DNA of 64,000 nt from Dokdonella_A sp040005635 (GCA_040005635.1 JBDTYM010000009.1:3490-67489); one strand, 5' to 3'. Shown: positions 1 through 8,990, numbered from the stretch's first letter. Translations and numbers: made by a program. The notes: generated by a model from the sequence alone, not told the origin.

Positions 1-1169
1 TACTTGCCTGAACTGAGTATCTCCGAGAGATAGACGATCTCGCGATGGGTGTTCGGAATCTCCAGGCCAATCACCGACTTGCCCGGGATCACGTCGACCA
101 CGCGTACGCTCACCACCGAAAGGCCGCGCGCGATGTCCTTGTCGAGGCTGGAGATCTGGCTGCCCTTGATGCCCGGTGCCGGCTGCATCTCGAAGCGCGT
201 GATGACTGGCCCCGGATGCGCGCTGACGACCTGCGCGTCGATGCGGAAATCCTTCAGCTTGAATTCGACCTGGCGCGAAAGCGCTTCGAGGGTTTCCTCG
301 GAATAGCCCTTGGTCTGCGGCTTCGGCTCGTCGAGCAGAGACAGCGGCGGCAGTTCGCCGTCGCTGGATGCGCCGGCGAACAGTGGAATCTGCGTTTCGC
401 GTTGCGCGCGCTCGCTTTTCTCGATCGGCGCGATGATCGGTTCGATCTTGATCGGCTCGCGCTTGGATTGTTTGACGGTATCGACCTTGCGTACGACTTC
501 GCGCTCGGCACGTGCCTCACGCGCGGCGTTCCAGTCCTCGGCCTTACGCATCTTGGTGGCGACGCCGGCACCGGCACCGAGCAGGAAGCGGCCGATGCCG
601 TCCATCAGCTTGAACCAGGACAACCCGGTTGCCAGCGTGATCGCAACCAGCAACAGGGCCAGCAGGAACAGGCCGGCGCCGTGTGGCCCGAACGTGTGCA
701 TCAGGCTGCCGCCAATCGCCTTGCCAAGCACGCCGCCGCCGCCGGCCGGCAGAATCGTCGGCCCGCTCCAGTGCAGGAACGCCAGCGCGGGGGCGGCGAT
801 GAAGAAGGTGACGAAGCCAACCAGGCGCAGCGTCGGTTCCAGCGGTGAGCGCTCTTCGGCAGCGGCACCGCGCAGCACGAGGGCACCGACTACCAGCAGC
901 AGCAACGGCAGCATGAAGGCCACGATGCCGCCGAGGAAGAAGGCGAGATCGGCGATCCAGGCACCGAATGCGCCACCAAAATTGTGGATGCCGCGTTCGG
1001 GATCGCCCGCATGCGACCAGCCCGGATCGTTCTGGCTATAGGTCAGCAGACAGGCGAACAGGTAGATCGCCAGCGGCAGCAGCAGCAGAAACGCCGTTTC
1101 ACGCAGGCGCTTATGCCACTGCTCGCTGAGTTTGGGGGCCGGTTTTACCGGTTTCAGGACGCGAGCCAC
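1..1169 (-). CDS. ftsK: DNA translocase FtsK, N-terminal part (runs off the window)
   Basis: Inner-membrane DNA pump that couples chromosome segregation to septation. Only about 389 N-terminal residues are present; the motor and gamma domains lie beyond base 1. The protein opens MARVLKPVKPAPKLSEQWHK. Several hydrophobic segments follow, beginning with ETAFLLLLPLAIYLFACLL, as in the 4TM FtsK membrane domain. Next come a charged linker (KQSKREPIKIEPI) and the start of the alpha domain (GPVITRFEMQPAPGIKGSQI). The start is taken as GTG at 1169 because it is the first usable start before the conserved segment; the upstream CAGGTAG is a modest ribosome-binding site. It lies 43 bases downstream of ald on the same strand, so the two may be co-transcribed. 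Identity is secure from the membrane layout and alpha-domain motifs; the exact start is less so. Confidence 0.93.
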   Translation of the reverse strand, partial: MARVLKPVKPAPKLSEQWHKRLRETAFLLLLPLAIYLFACLLTYSQNDPGWSHAGDPERGIHNFGGAFGAWIADLAFFLGGIVAFMLPLLLLVVGALVLRGAAAEERSPLEPTLRLVGFVTFFIAAPALAFLHWSGPTILPAGGGGVLGKAIGGSLMHTFGPHGAGLFLLALLLVAITLATGLSWFKLMDGIGRFLLGAGAGVATKMRKAEDWNAAREARAEREVVRKVDTVKQSKREPIKIEPIIAPIEKSERAQRETQIPLFAGASSDGELPPLSLLDEPKPQTKGYSEETLEALSRQVEFKLKDFRIDAQVVSAHPGPVITRFEMQPAPGIKGSQISSLDKDIARGLSVVSVRVVDVIPGKSVIGLEIPNTHREIVYLSEILSSGK

Positions 1170-1212
1170 CCGTACAATCTACCTGAAATGCTGCTTGCAA
1201 GGCATTGATGTA

Positions 1213-2277
1213 TCAGGCCGGTTTCAAAGCCGGATGTACGATCTTGCCACCCTCGACGTTGATACCGCGCTTGAGCGGCTCGAATTTCTTCCAGTTCTTG
1301 TCCGACGCCAGCCGCTGCACATACGGCAGGATGGCCGCACAGATCGCCTGCGACGAGGTTTGCGGCACGGCGCCTGGCATGTTGGTCACGCAGAAATGCG
1401 TCACGCCGTCGACAATATAAGTCGGGTCGGCATAGGTGGTCGGCTTCGAGGTCTCGAAGCAGCCGCCTTGGTCGATCGAGATGTCGACCAGCACCGAGCC
1501 TGGTTCCATCGACTTCACCATCGCACGCGTGACGACGTGTGGTGCCTTCGCGCTCGGAATCAGCACGGCGCCAATGACGAGATCGGCTGTCTTCACTTCG
1601 CGCGCGACGATTTCCTCGTACGGATACAGCGCGGTGACATTGGGTGCGAGATTCATCATTTCGCGCAGGCGATCCTGGCGCTTCTCGAACACGACCACAT
1701 TCGCGCCGCCTGCCGCAGCCAGTTCGGCGGAGTTGCGACCCGCCGCGCCGGCGCCGAACACGACGACCTTGCCGCGCTCGGTCGATGGCAGGCCGCCGAG
1801 CAGCTTGCCCTTGCCGCCGGCCGGCTGATGCAGCAGGTGCGTACCAATCTGCGTCGCGATGCGACCGGCGATGATCGACATCGGGGCCAGCAGCGGCAGC
1901 GAGCCATCGGCCTCTTCGACCGACTCGAACGCAATGCCGGTCAGACCGATATCCAGCAGCTGCTTGGTCAGCTTCGGCTCGGGCGCGAGATGCAGGTAGC
2001 AAAACAGGAGATGATCCTTGCGCAGCAGCTTGAGATCGCCGGCGATCGGCTCCTTCACCTTGACGATCAGCTCACCGACTTCGTAGAGCTTCTTCGCGGT
2101 CGGCACCAGCTTCACGCCGACGCGTTCGTATTCTTCGTCGCGGAATCCGCTCTTGAGGCCGGCACCGGCTTGCACGAACACTTCGTGGCCACGGCGCACG
2201 AGGTCGGCGCAGGCGGCGGGAATCAGGGCGACGCGGCCTTCCAGCGTCTTGGTTTCGGAGGGGACACCGATACGCAT
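1213..2277 (-). CDS. ald: Alanine dehydrogenase
   Basis: Catalyses NAD-dependent reversible deamination of L-alanine to pyruvate and ammonia (EC 1.4.1.1) in the cytoplasm. The 354-residue length is close to the family's roughly 370. It begins MRIGVPSETKTLEGRVALIP, the family N-terminus. Substrate-site residues are visible as Lys75 in KVKEP and His96 in CYLHLAP. The NAD-binding turn GAGAAG is at 175-180, and Asp265/Asp269 sit in VDISIDQGG. It is divergent from trxB across a 347-base gap and precedes ftsK on the same strand. In many proteobacteria lrp sits next to ftsK and trxB; here ald occupies that place and no Lrp-type regulator is visible. Confidence 0.95.
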   Translation of the reverse strand: MRIGVPSETKTLEGRVALIPAACADLVRRGHEVFVQAGAGLKSGFRDEEYERVGVKLVPTAKKLYEVGELIVKVKEPIAGDLKLLRKDHLLFCYLHLAPEPKLTKQLLDIGLTGIAFESVEEADGSLPLLAPMSIIAGRIATQIGTHLLHQPAGGKGKLLGGLPSTERGKVVVFGAGAAGRNSAELAAAGGANVVVFEKRQDRLREMMNLAPNVTALYPYEEIVAREVKTADLVIGAVLIPSAKAPHVVTRAMVKSMEPGSVLVDISIDQGGCFETSKPTTYADPTYIVDGVTHFCVTNMPGAVPQTSSQAICAAILPYVQRLASDKNWKKFEPLKRGINVEGGKIVHPALKPA

Positions 2278-2624
2278 TTTGAAAAATCCTCAGAGGAACG
2301 GATTGGAAAAGTCCGCAGACGGGCCGGAAAGATCGTCGCGACACGCCTTGAATCGCGCGCGCGTTCCCTCCATTCTCCCGGTTCCCCGCGCACCCGCACG
2401 CCGCAATGCGGCACACGGAAGCAGACGGGAACCAAGTTCGCCGGCGGCACCACTCGAAGCACCGGCGTCGGAAGAAAACAGTCAAGACGGTCGCCCTGCG
2501 GGCGGCCGGATTATATGGGAAGGTCTGCACGACTTGTAGGTCATTGTCTTCGGCCTGCGCCGTGCCTATCTCCACAACCTCGGAACGCTTGCCGCACAAG
2601 TGTTCGGCCCCCGCAAAGGTTCTC
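2278..2624. promoter_or_regulatory. Divergent ald/trxB control region (347 bases)
   Basis: There is no convincing gene here. On the minus strand a perfect TATAAT hexamer lies at 2515-2510, with only a poor -35 match (TACAAG at 2538-2533, 17-base spacing). If used, it would give ald a long leader of about 220 bases. A GC-rich inverted run (CCCTGCGGG, around 2494-2502) sits just beyond it. The trxB ribosome-binding site AAAGGT is at 2615-2620. Promoter assignment is inference. Confidence 0.35.
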
Positions 2625-3575
2625 ATGAGCACTGCCAAGCATTCGCGTCTGATCATCCTCGGCTCCGGCCCTGCCGGTTACACCGCCGCCGTTTATGCGG
2701 CGCGCGCCAACTTGAAGCCCACCCTGATCACCGGTCTCGCCCAGGGCGGCCAGTTGATGACGACTACCGACGTCGACAACTGGCCCGGCGACGTCGAAGG
2801 CCTGCAGGGACCCGAGTTGATGCGGCGCATGGCCGAACACGCCGAGCGCTTCAATACCGAAATGGTGTTCGACCACATCCACAGCACTGATCTGTCGCAG
2901 CCGCCGTTTCGCCTGAAGGGTGATGCCGGTGAATACACCTGCGACGCGCTGATCATCACGACCGGAGCGACGGCGAAGTACCTCGGCATTTCCTCGGAAG
3001 AACACTACAAGGGCCGCGGCGTTTCCGCGTGCGCGACCTGCGACGGCTTCTTTTTCCGCGACCAGGACGTCGCCGTCGTCGGCGGCGGCAATACCGCAGT
3101 CGAGGAAGCACTGTATCTGTCCAACATCTGCCGCAAGGTCACGCTGGTGCATCGACGCGACAAGCTGCGCGCGGAGAAGATCATGCAGGACAAGCTGTTC
3201 GAGAAGCAGCGCGCCGGCAAGGTCGACATCATCTGGAACCATGCGGTCGAGAAGGTGCTCGGCGACGACGCCGGCGTGACCGGCGTGCGCCTGCGCAGCA
3301 TGCAGGACAATTCGACCCAGGATATCGCCGTCCACGGCGCCTTCATCGCGATCGGCCACACGCCGAATACATCGATCTTCGACGGCCAGCTCGAGATGAC
3401 CAACGGCTACATCAACATCCAGACCGGCCTGCATGGCGGCGCGACCGCGACCAGCGTGCCCGGTGTATTCGCTGCTGGCGACGTCGCCGACCAGGTCTAT
3501 CGGCAGGCCGTGACCTCGGCCGGTTTCGGCTGCATGGCGGCGCTGGATGCCGAGAAGTTTCTCGACAAGATCTAG
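2625..3575 (+). CDS. trxB: Thioredoxin-disulfide reductase
   Basis: FAD- and NADPH-dependent reductase that keeps thioredoxin reduced (EC 1.8.1.9). The 316 residues compare with 321 in E. coli. The FAD fingerprint GSGPAG is near residue 13, the redox-active pair is in CATC (136-139), the NADPH-binding GGGNTA follows, and the C-terminal GDVADQ FAD motif is present. I chose the ATG at 2625 over the upstream in-frame ATG at 2406 because it sits just after AAAGGT and gives the family N-terminus. The FemAB-like gene begins one base after the stop, implying translational coupling. Confidence 0.97.
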   Translation: MSTAKHSRLIILGSGPAGYTAAVYAARANLKPTLITGLAQGGQLMTTTDVDNWPGDVEGLQGPELMRRMAEHAERFNTEMVFDHIHSTDLSQPPFRLKGDAGEYTCDALIITTGATAKYLGISSEEHYKGRGVSACATCDGFFFRDQDVAVVGGGNTAVEEALYLSNICRKVTLVHRRDKLRAEKIMQDKLFEKQRAGKVDIIWNHAVEKVLGDDAGVTGVRLRSMQDNSTQDIAVHGAFIAIGHTPNTSIFDGQLEMTNGYINIQTGLHGGATATSVPGVFAAGDVADQVYRQAVTSAGFGCMAALDAEKFLDKI

Positions 3576-3576
3576 C

Positions 3577-4794
3577 GTGGACGACGGCCGCGCCCTGCAG
3601 GCGCGCTTCCATGCGCGCCTGCGCGACATCGATGCCGACGCGTGGAACGCGCTGCTGCCGGACGACAATCCATTCCTCGATCACGCGTTCCTAAGCGGCC
3701 TCGAACAGCACGGCTGCATCGGCGCGCGCACCGGTTGGCGGTCGCATCATCTCGGCCTGTACGACGGCGACCGCCTCGTCGCGGCCGCGCCGCTGTACCT
3801 GAAGGGCAATTCGCACGGCGAGTTCGTGTTCGACTGGTCCTGGGCCAGCGCGTATGCGCAGCACGGCCTCGACTACTATCCCAAGCTGCTCTGCGCCGTG
3901 CCGTACTCGCCGGTGAGCGGGCCGCGCCTGCTGGTCGGAGACGGCTCTGATGCCGAGGCGCTGCGCGCTGCACTCGTGACGGCCCTGCGCGCGGAGGCCG
4001 AGCGCCTGGACCTGTCGTCCGCACACCTGAATTTTTCCGTCGACGCCGACGCGGCGGTGCTCGATCGCAGCGATTGGCTGGCGCGCTTCGACTGGCAGTT
4101 CCATTGGCACAATCAGCCCGTCGAGCAAGGTGGCTGGCGCGATTTCGACGCCTTCCTCGCCGCACTGAACCACAAGAAGCGCAAGAACATCCGCCAGGAA
4201 CGCGCCCGCGTGTCGCGCGCAGGTGTCAGCTGCGAGTTGCGTCACGGCGACGAACTGGACGACGTCGAGTGGCTGGCGCTGCATGCGTTTTATCTGGCGA
4301 CGTTCGACGACAAGGGCAACTACCCTGCCCTGACCCTGGATTTTTTTCGCCATCTGGGCCGCACGATGCCGCGCCGCGTCGTTGCCGTACTGTGCCGGCG
4401 CGATGGCGCCCTGATCGCCGGCACCCTGATGCTGCGCAGTTCGACCACACTGTACGGCCGCTACTGGGGTTGCACCGAACAAGTCGAGGGACTGCATTTC
4501 GAAGCCTGCTACTACCAGGGCATCGACTACTGCCTGCGCGAAGGCCTGACCACGTTCGAACCCGGCGCACAGGGCGAACACAAGCTTGCGCGCGGTTTCC
4601 TGCCGACACGCACTCGCTCGTTCCACTGGATTGCCGACCGGCGTTTCCGTGCCGCGGTCGCCGACGCGCTCGAGCGCGAGGCATACCATTTGAACGGCTA
4701 TCGCGAGGACTTGCTGGAACACTCCCCGTATGCGCAGGCCGTCGCGGCGGCAACTGTATCCTCGCCCAACCTTCCCCTTGACGGGGAGGGCTGA
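3577..4794 (+). CDS. FemAB-like / GNAT-fold N-acyltransferase (COG3146 type)
   Basis: About 405 residues from a GTG start one base after the trxB stop. It resembles the peptidoglycan-biosynthesis-like FemAB family (COG3146/PF04339). Visible family features are the early DDNPFLDHAFLSGLE, the substrate-face FVFDWSWASAYAQHGLDYYPK, the basic NHKKRKNIRQERARV, and the late YYQGIDYCLREGL and GAQGEHKLARGF. Members are predicted acyltransferases with no settled substrate; I infer none. The last residues (SSPNLPLDGEG) are encoded by a palindromic repeat that appears to have grown into the gene's 3' end. The next gene, aat, starts 45 bases later. Confidence 0.82.
   Translation: MDDGRALQARFHARLRDIDADAWNALLPDDNPFLDHAFLSGLEQHGCIGARTGWRSHHLGLYDGDRLVAAAPLYLKGNSHGEFVFDWSWASAYAQHGLDYYPKLLCAVPYSPVSGPRLLVGDGSDAEALRAALVTALRAEAERLDLSSAHLNFSVDADAAVLDRSDWLARFDWQFHWHNQPVEQGGWRDFDAFLAALNHKKRKNIRQERARVSRAGVSCELRHGDELDDVEWLALHAFYLATFDDKGNYPALTLDFFRHLGRTMPRRVVAVLCRRDGALIAGTLMLRSSTTLYGRYWGCTEQVEGLHFEACYYQGIDYCLREGLTTFEPGAQGEHKLARGFLPTRTRSFHWIADRRFRAAVADALEREAYHLNGYREDLLEHSPYAQAVAAATVSSPNLPLDGEG
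4770..4790. repeat. Small palindromic element at the 3' end of the FemAB-like gene
   Basis: CCTTCCCC, a short TTGA loop, then CGGGGAGG form an imperfect hairpin that spans the last codons and encodes NLPLDGEG. Gene-terminal tails of this composition recall short dispersed palindromes in Xanthomonadales genomes. No second close copy was recognised in this window, so repeat status is inference. Confidence 0.45.
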
Positions 4795-4839
4795 GGTGCT
4801 GCGATCCCGCAGCCCTGCTGCTTCCACCCGCACTCCCCG

Positions 4840-5574
4840 ATGATCCGCCTGCCGTTTCTCGATCCCGCACTCCCGAACGAGTTTCCGCCGGTGGACCGCG
4901 CACTGCGCGATCCGGACGGCCTGCTCGCTGCCGGCGGCGATCTCTCGCCGGAACGCCTGCTGGCGGCGTATCGACGCGGCATCTTTCCCTGGTTCTCCGA
5001 CGGCCAGCCGATCCTCTGGTGGTCGCCTGCTGCGCGCACGGTGTTCGATACCGGTGCGATGCACGTGCCGCGCCGACTCGCGCGCTGGCTGCGTGGCTGC
5101 GATTGGAGCCTGCGCGCGGACACTGCGTTTGCCGAGGTCGTACGCGCCTGCGCCGCACCGCGCGCGCATCAACCGAGCACCTGGATCACCGACGACATGC
5201 TCGCTGCGTACCGGCGGCTGCACGCGCTCGGCCACGCGCATTCGGTCGAGGCCTGGCACGACGGACGCCTCGTCGGCGGCATCTACGGCGTCGCAATCGG
5301 TCGCATGTTCTTCGGCGAGTCGATGTTCAGTGCAATGACCAACGGCTCAAAGGTCGCGCTGCTCGCACTCTGTCGCGCCCTGCGGCAGTGGGATTTTCCG
5401 CTGCTGGATGCGCAGATCGCGTCGGACCACCTGTTCACGCTCGGCGCGCTCGAATTGCCGCGGGCGACGTTCTGCGCCAGGCTTGCGCCGCTGGTCGAAA
5501 GGCTCGCCATCGAAGGTTCGTGGAGCGAGCATTTTCCGGCAATGCGAGCGTCCGATCTTGCCGATCCGGCCTGA
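4840..5574 (+). CDS. aat: Leucyl/phenylalanyl-tRNA--protein transferase
   Basis: Transfers Leu or Phe from aminoacyl-tRNA to proteins with N-terminal Arg or Lys, making N-degrons read by ClpS/ClpAP. The 244 residues match the family (about 234-250). Family motifs are FPPVDRALRDPDGLLAAGGDL, YRRGIFPWFSDGQPILWWSP, HSVEAWHDGRLVGGIYGVAIG and FFGESMFSAMTNGSKVAL. It sits beside infA and close to clpA-clpS, so the N-end-rule enzyme and its protease are neighbours, an arrangement also seen in E. coli. Confidence 0.97.
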   Translation: MIRLPFLDPALPNEFPPVDRALRDPDGLLAAGGDLSPERLLAAYRRGIFPWFSDGQPILWWSPAARTVFDTGAMHVPRRLARWLRGCDWSLRADTAFAEVVRACAAPRAHQPSTWITDDMLAAYRRLHALGHAHSVEAWHDGRLVGGIYGVAIGRMFFGESMFSAMTNGSKVALLALCRALRQWDFPLLDAQIASDHLFTLGALELPRATFCARLAPLVERLAIEGSWSEHFPAMRASDLADPA

Positions 5575-5685
5575 TCGAGGCCGCCAAAACCTCAACGCCA
5601 AGCCTTTTCGCTTCCTGTCACCGCCCTAACGTGGCAGAATCGCGCGCCTTTCTGGGCCTTCCGGCCCCCGCACCCCAAGGGAACA

Positions 5686-5904
5686 ATGTCCAAAGACGAT
5701 GTCATCGAGATGGAAGGAACGATACTCGAAACCCTTCCGAACACGATGTTCCGCGTGAAGCTCGAGAACAGTCACGTGGTCACGGCCCATATCTCCGGCC
5801 GCATGCGCAAGAACTACATCCGCATCCTCACCGGCGACAAGGTGAAGGTCGAGATGACCCCGTACGACCTGACCAAGGGCCGCATCACTTACCGCATGAA
5901 GTGA
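5686..5904 (+). CDS. infA: Translation initiation factor IF-1
   Basis: A 72-residue single S1/OB-fold protein binding the 30S A site during initiation. The sequence MSKDDVIEMEGTILETLPN through SGRMRKNYIRILTGDKVKV to TKGRITYRMK is the canonical full-length IF-1. AAGGGA lies just upstream of the ATG. It is convergent with clpA across 283 bases that hold a dispersed palindrome and the clpA terminator. The serine tRNA that neighbours infA in E. coli is not present. Confidence 0.98.
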   Translation: MSKDDVIEMEGTILETLPNTMFRVKLENSHVVTAHISGRMRKNYIRILTGDKVKVEMTPYDLTKGRITYRMK

Positions 5905-6056
5905 CGCCAGGATGCCGTCATCCCGCGCAGTAACGGGGGTGTACGACGACACGGGACCGAGTACCCCGGCGCGCTCAAGGCTCCATTGATGCCCAGCGCT
6001 GCGCTACACGCACAGACGAAGATCGAGGAGTGGCCTCTGTGCTCATCCAGAGTCGC

Positions 6057-6083
6057 TGGATCCCGGCTTTCGCCGGGATGACG
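6057..6083. repeat. REP-like palindrome, copy 1
   Basis: A 27-base unit with GATCCCGGC and GCCGGGATG arms around a TTTC loop. It shares all but the loop bases with the unit at 23469-23495. It is intergenic between convergent infA and clpA. A degenerate related stretch (GTCATCCCGCGCAGTAACGGG) is near 5917. This type of dispersed palindrome is common in proteobacteria. Confidence 0.8.
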
Positions 6084-6110
6084 GGCAAAAAAGTTCGCTG
6101 AGTTGAAGCC

Positions 6111-6144
6111 ACGAAAAAGCCGAGGCGGTTGACCGGCCTCGGCT
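6111..6144 (-). terminator. Rho-independent terminator of clpA
   Basis: Read on the minus strand, a 9-base-pair stem AGCCGAGGC/GCCTCGGCT is followed directly by TTTTTC. It begins about 44 bases after the clpA stop, the expected place for ending the clpS-clpA transcript. Confidence 0.85.
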
Positions 6145-6187
6145 GATTTCATCCGGCGATCGCGTCGCAGGGCGGGCTATCGCAGGG

Positions 6188-8467
6188 TTACTCCACGACC
6201 ACCGGCAGCTTCTCCGTCGCTTCGCAATCCACCGCGAGTTTGCCCTCCTTGAGCGACAGCAGCACCTTGCCGCCTTCGGCGAGCTTGCCGAACAGCAGCT
6301 CATCGGCGAGCAGGCGTTTGACGTTCTCCTGAATCACGCGTGCCATCGGGCGCGCGCCCATCTGCGGATCGAAACCATGCTCGGCCAGCCAACGTCGCGC
6401 TTCCGCGTCGACCGTCAGCGAGACGTGCTTCTCCTGCAACTGCATCTCGAGCTCGATCAGGAACTTGTCGACGACGCGCAGGATGTGCTCGAAATCGAGC
6501 GCATTGAACTGCACGATCGCGTCGAGACGGTTGCGGAACTCCGGTGAGAAGCTGCGCTTGAGCGCTTCCATCGCGTCGGTCGTGTGGTTCTGTTCTACGA
6601 AACCGATCGTGCGGCGCGCGGCCGCCTGTGCGCCGATATTCGTCGTCATCACGACGATCACATTCTTGAAGTTCGCCTCACGGCCGTTCGTGTCGGTCAG
6701 TGCGCCGCGGTCCATGATCTGCAACAGCACGTTGTAGACGTCGGGGTGCGCCTTCTCGATCTCATCGAGCAGCAGCACGCAGTGCGGATGCTTGACGATC
6801 TGTTCGGTCAGCAGGCCGCCCTGGTCGAAACCGACGTAGCCCGGAGGTGCACCGATCAGGCGCGATACCGAGTGCGCCTCCATGTACTCGGACATGTCGA
6901 AGCGCACGAGCTCGATGCCGAGCTGCATCGCAAGCTGGCGCGTGACTTCGGTCTTGCCGACGCCGGTCGGGCCGGCGAACAGGAAATTGCCGATCGGCTT
7001 GTTCGGATTGCCAAGACCCGAACGCGCCATCTTGATCGCGCCGGTCAGCGAGTCGATCGCCGCGTCCTGGCCGAACACGACCATCTTGAGGTTGCGGTCG
7101 AGGTTGCGCAGCACGTCGCGATCCGAGGCGGACACCTGCTTGGTCGGGATGCGTGCCATGCGCGCGACGATGAACTCGATGTCGGGGACATCGACGCGGC
7201 CGCTACGCTCCTCCACCTTCAGCAGGTGCTGACGCGCGCCGGCCTCGTCGATCACATCGATCGCCTTGTCCGGCAGCAAGCGGTCGGCAATGTGCTTGAC
7301 CGACAGGTCGACTGCGGCCTGCAAAGCCTCGCCGGTGTACTCGACCTTGTGATGCTCCTCGAAGCGCGTCTTCAATCCCTTCAGGATCTCCACGCTCTCG
7401 GCGATCGTCGGTTCGACGACGTCGATCTTCTGGAAGCGCCGCGCGAGCGCGCGATCCTTCTCGAACACGCCACGGAATTCCTGGAATGTGGTCGAACCGA
7501 TGCAGCGCAGTTCGCCGCTGGCGAGGACTGGCTTGATCAGATTCGAAGCGTCCATCGTGCCACCGGACGCGGAGCCCGCGCCGATGATCGTGTGGATCTC
7601 GTCGATGAACAGGATCGCGCCCGGCTCCTTCTTGAGCTGGCTGATGACGCCTTTCAGGCGCTTCTCGAAATCACCGCGATACTTGGTCCCGGCCACCAGT
7701 GCGCCAAGGTCGAGCGACCAGATCGTCGCATCCTTCAGCACGTCCGGCACTTCGCCTTCGACGATGCGCTTGGCCAAGCCTTCGGCCAGCGCGGTCTTGC
7801 CGACGCCCGCTTCGCCGACGTAGAGCGGATTGTTCTTGCGCCGACGGCACAGCACCTGGATCGTGCGTTCGATTTCTTCCTGGCGCCCGATCAAGGGATC
7901 GATTTTGCCCTGGCGCGCCAGATCGTTGAGGTTGTTGGCGAACTCGGCGAGCGGATTGCCGCGCGCCTCCTCACCACCCTCGCCTTCGCGATTGGCCTCG
8001 TTGCCGGCCGGCTGCGCGCCGCCGGAATCGTTGCCGATCTTGGCGATGCCGTGCGAGATGTAGTTGACGACGTCGAGCCGCGAGACGTCCTGCTGGCCGA
8101 GGAAATAGACCGCGTGCGAGTCCTTCTCGCCGAAGATCGCGACCAGCACGTTGGCGCCGGTGACTTCCTTTCGCCCCGACGACTGCACGTGATAGACCGC
8201 TCGCTGCAACACGCGCTGGAAGCCCAACGTCGGCTGCGTGTCGCGCTCGTCGTTCGGCGGCAGCACCGGCACGGTTTCGGTGATGATCGAGCGCAGGTCG
8301 CGCCCTAGCTTGGCTGTATCCGCACTGCAGGCACGCAGCACGGCGGTAGCCGAGGTGTTGTCGAGCAGCGCAAGCAGCAGATGCTCAACCGTCATGAACT
8401 CATGACGTTGCTCACGCGCTTCCTTGTAGCACTGGCCGATGGTGACTTCGAGATCCTTACTGAACAT
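6188..8467 (-). CDS. clpA: ATP-dependent Clp protease ATP-binding subunit ClpA
   Basis: AAA+ unfoldase that feeds substrates to ClpP. The 759 residues match E. coli ClpA (758). Order: Clp N-domain repeats (1-140) binding ClpS; first AAA+ module with Walker A GEAGVGKT (218-225) and Walker B ILFIDE (to 290); second module with Walker A GPTGVGKT (498-505) and VLLLDEIEKAH. The ClpP-docking loop IGF is at 620-622 (IGL in E. coli). The absence of a ClpB-type coiled-coil middle domain separates it from ClpB/ClpC. clpS lies 73 bases upstream on the same strand. Confidence 0.98.
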   Translation of the reverse strand: MFSKDLEVTIGQCYKEAREQRHEFMTVEHLLLALLDNTSATAVLRACSADTAKLGRDLRSIITETVPVLPPNDERDTQPTLGFQRVLQRAVYHVQSSGRKEVTGANVLVAIFGEKDSHAVYFLGQQDVSRLDVVNYISHGIAKIGNDSGGAQPAGNEANREGEGGEEARGNPLAEFANNLNDLARQGKIDPLIGRQEEIERTIQVLCRRRKNNPLYVGEAGVGKTALAEGLAKRIVEGEVPDVLKDATIWSLDLGALVAGTKYRGDFEKRLKGVISQLKKEPGAILFIDEIHTIIGAGSASGGTMDASNLIKPVLASGELRCIGSTTFQEFRGVFEKDRALARRFQKIDVVEPTIAESVEILKGLKTRFEEHHKVEYTGEALQAAVDLSVKHIADRLLPDKAIDVIDEAGARQHLLKVEERSGRVDVPDIEFIVARMARIPTKQVSASDRDVLRNLDRNLKMVVFGQDAAIDSLTGAIKMARSGLGNPNKPIGNFLFAGPTGVGKTEVTRQLAMQLGIELVRFDMSEYMEAHSVSRLIGAPPGYVGFDQGGLLTEQIVKHPHCVLLLDEIEKAHPDVYNVLLQIMDRGALTDTNGREANFKNVIVVMTTNIGAQAAARRTIGFVEQNHTTDAMEALKRSFSPEFRNRLDAIVQFNALDFEHILRVVDKFLIELEMQLQEKHVSLTVDAEARRWLAEHGFDPQMGARPMARVIQENVKRLLADELLFGKLAEGGKVLLSLKEGKLAVDCEATEKLPVVVE

Positions 8468-8540
8468 GCCGGAATGTCTCCGAAATTCGCTGAAACCTAT
8501 ATGTGGATCGAAGAATCGTTTTCCAGTGAGCTTGCAAGGT

Positions 8541-8867
8541 TCACGCCTTCTCCATCGTACAGAGCAAAGGATGCTGGTGCGTGCGTGCGAATTCGTTGAC
8601 CTGGGTCACCTTGGTTTCCGCGACCTCGCGCGTGAAGACGCCGCAGACACCCTTGCCACGTGTGTGGACGTGCAGCATCACCTGCGTCGCCCGTTCGCGA
8701 TCGAGGTTGAAAAACGTCTCCAGCACCACGACGACGAAGTCCATCGGCGTGAAATCGTCATTCAGCAGGATCACCTGGTACAGCGGTGGACGCACAACCT
8801 CAGGGCGCGCCTCCTCGACGGCCAGGCCTGGCAGATGTTCGGTGTGTTGATCAGGTCGTTGCGCCAT
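8541..8867 (-). CDS. clpS: ATP-dependent Clp protease adaptor ClpS
   Basis: Adaptor that binds N-degrons and docks on the ClpA N-domain. It has 108 residues from the ATG at 8867. The core YQVILLNDDFTPMDFVVVVL, ERATQVMLHVH and CGVFTREVAETK matches the family, including the degron-pocket NDD and the His of the MLHVH helix. An in-frame TTG at 8891 preceded by AGGGG would add eight residues (MAVQIPPL). I prefer the ATG because it gives the usual family length, but it lacks a clear ribosome-binding site, so the start is uncertain. It is upstream of clpA and divergent from nudJ. Confidence 0.95.
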   Translation of the reverse strand: MAQRPDQHTEHLPGLAVEEARPEVVRPPLYQVILLNDDFTPMDFVVVVLETFFNLDRERATQVMLHVHTRGKGVCGVFTREVAETKVTQVNEFARTHQHPLLCTMEKA

Positions 8868-8990
8868 AAGCGGTGGAATCTGGACGGCCAAGTTGAGTAT
8901 ACCCCTGAGTTACGTGAAGCCGGGCCACAAGGTGATGCCGAAAACGGGCGTCGCAAGGCCCCGCTCGTCGCCTGTTAAACTGAGCTGCTG

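Noticed and set aside
5905..6187. A tRNA-Ser gene between infA and clpA, as in E. coli
   Set aside because: No cloverleaf or CCA-end could be traced; only a REP-like palindrome and the clpA terminator are present.
6584..8308. 574-codon open frame antisense to clpA
   Set aside because: GC-rich antisense shadow; composition rich in Arg/Asp/Leu, no SD or family resemblance, while clpA is certain.
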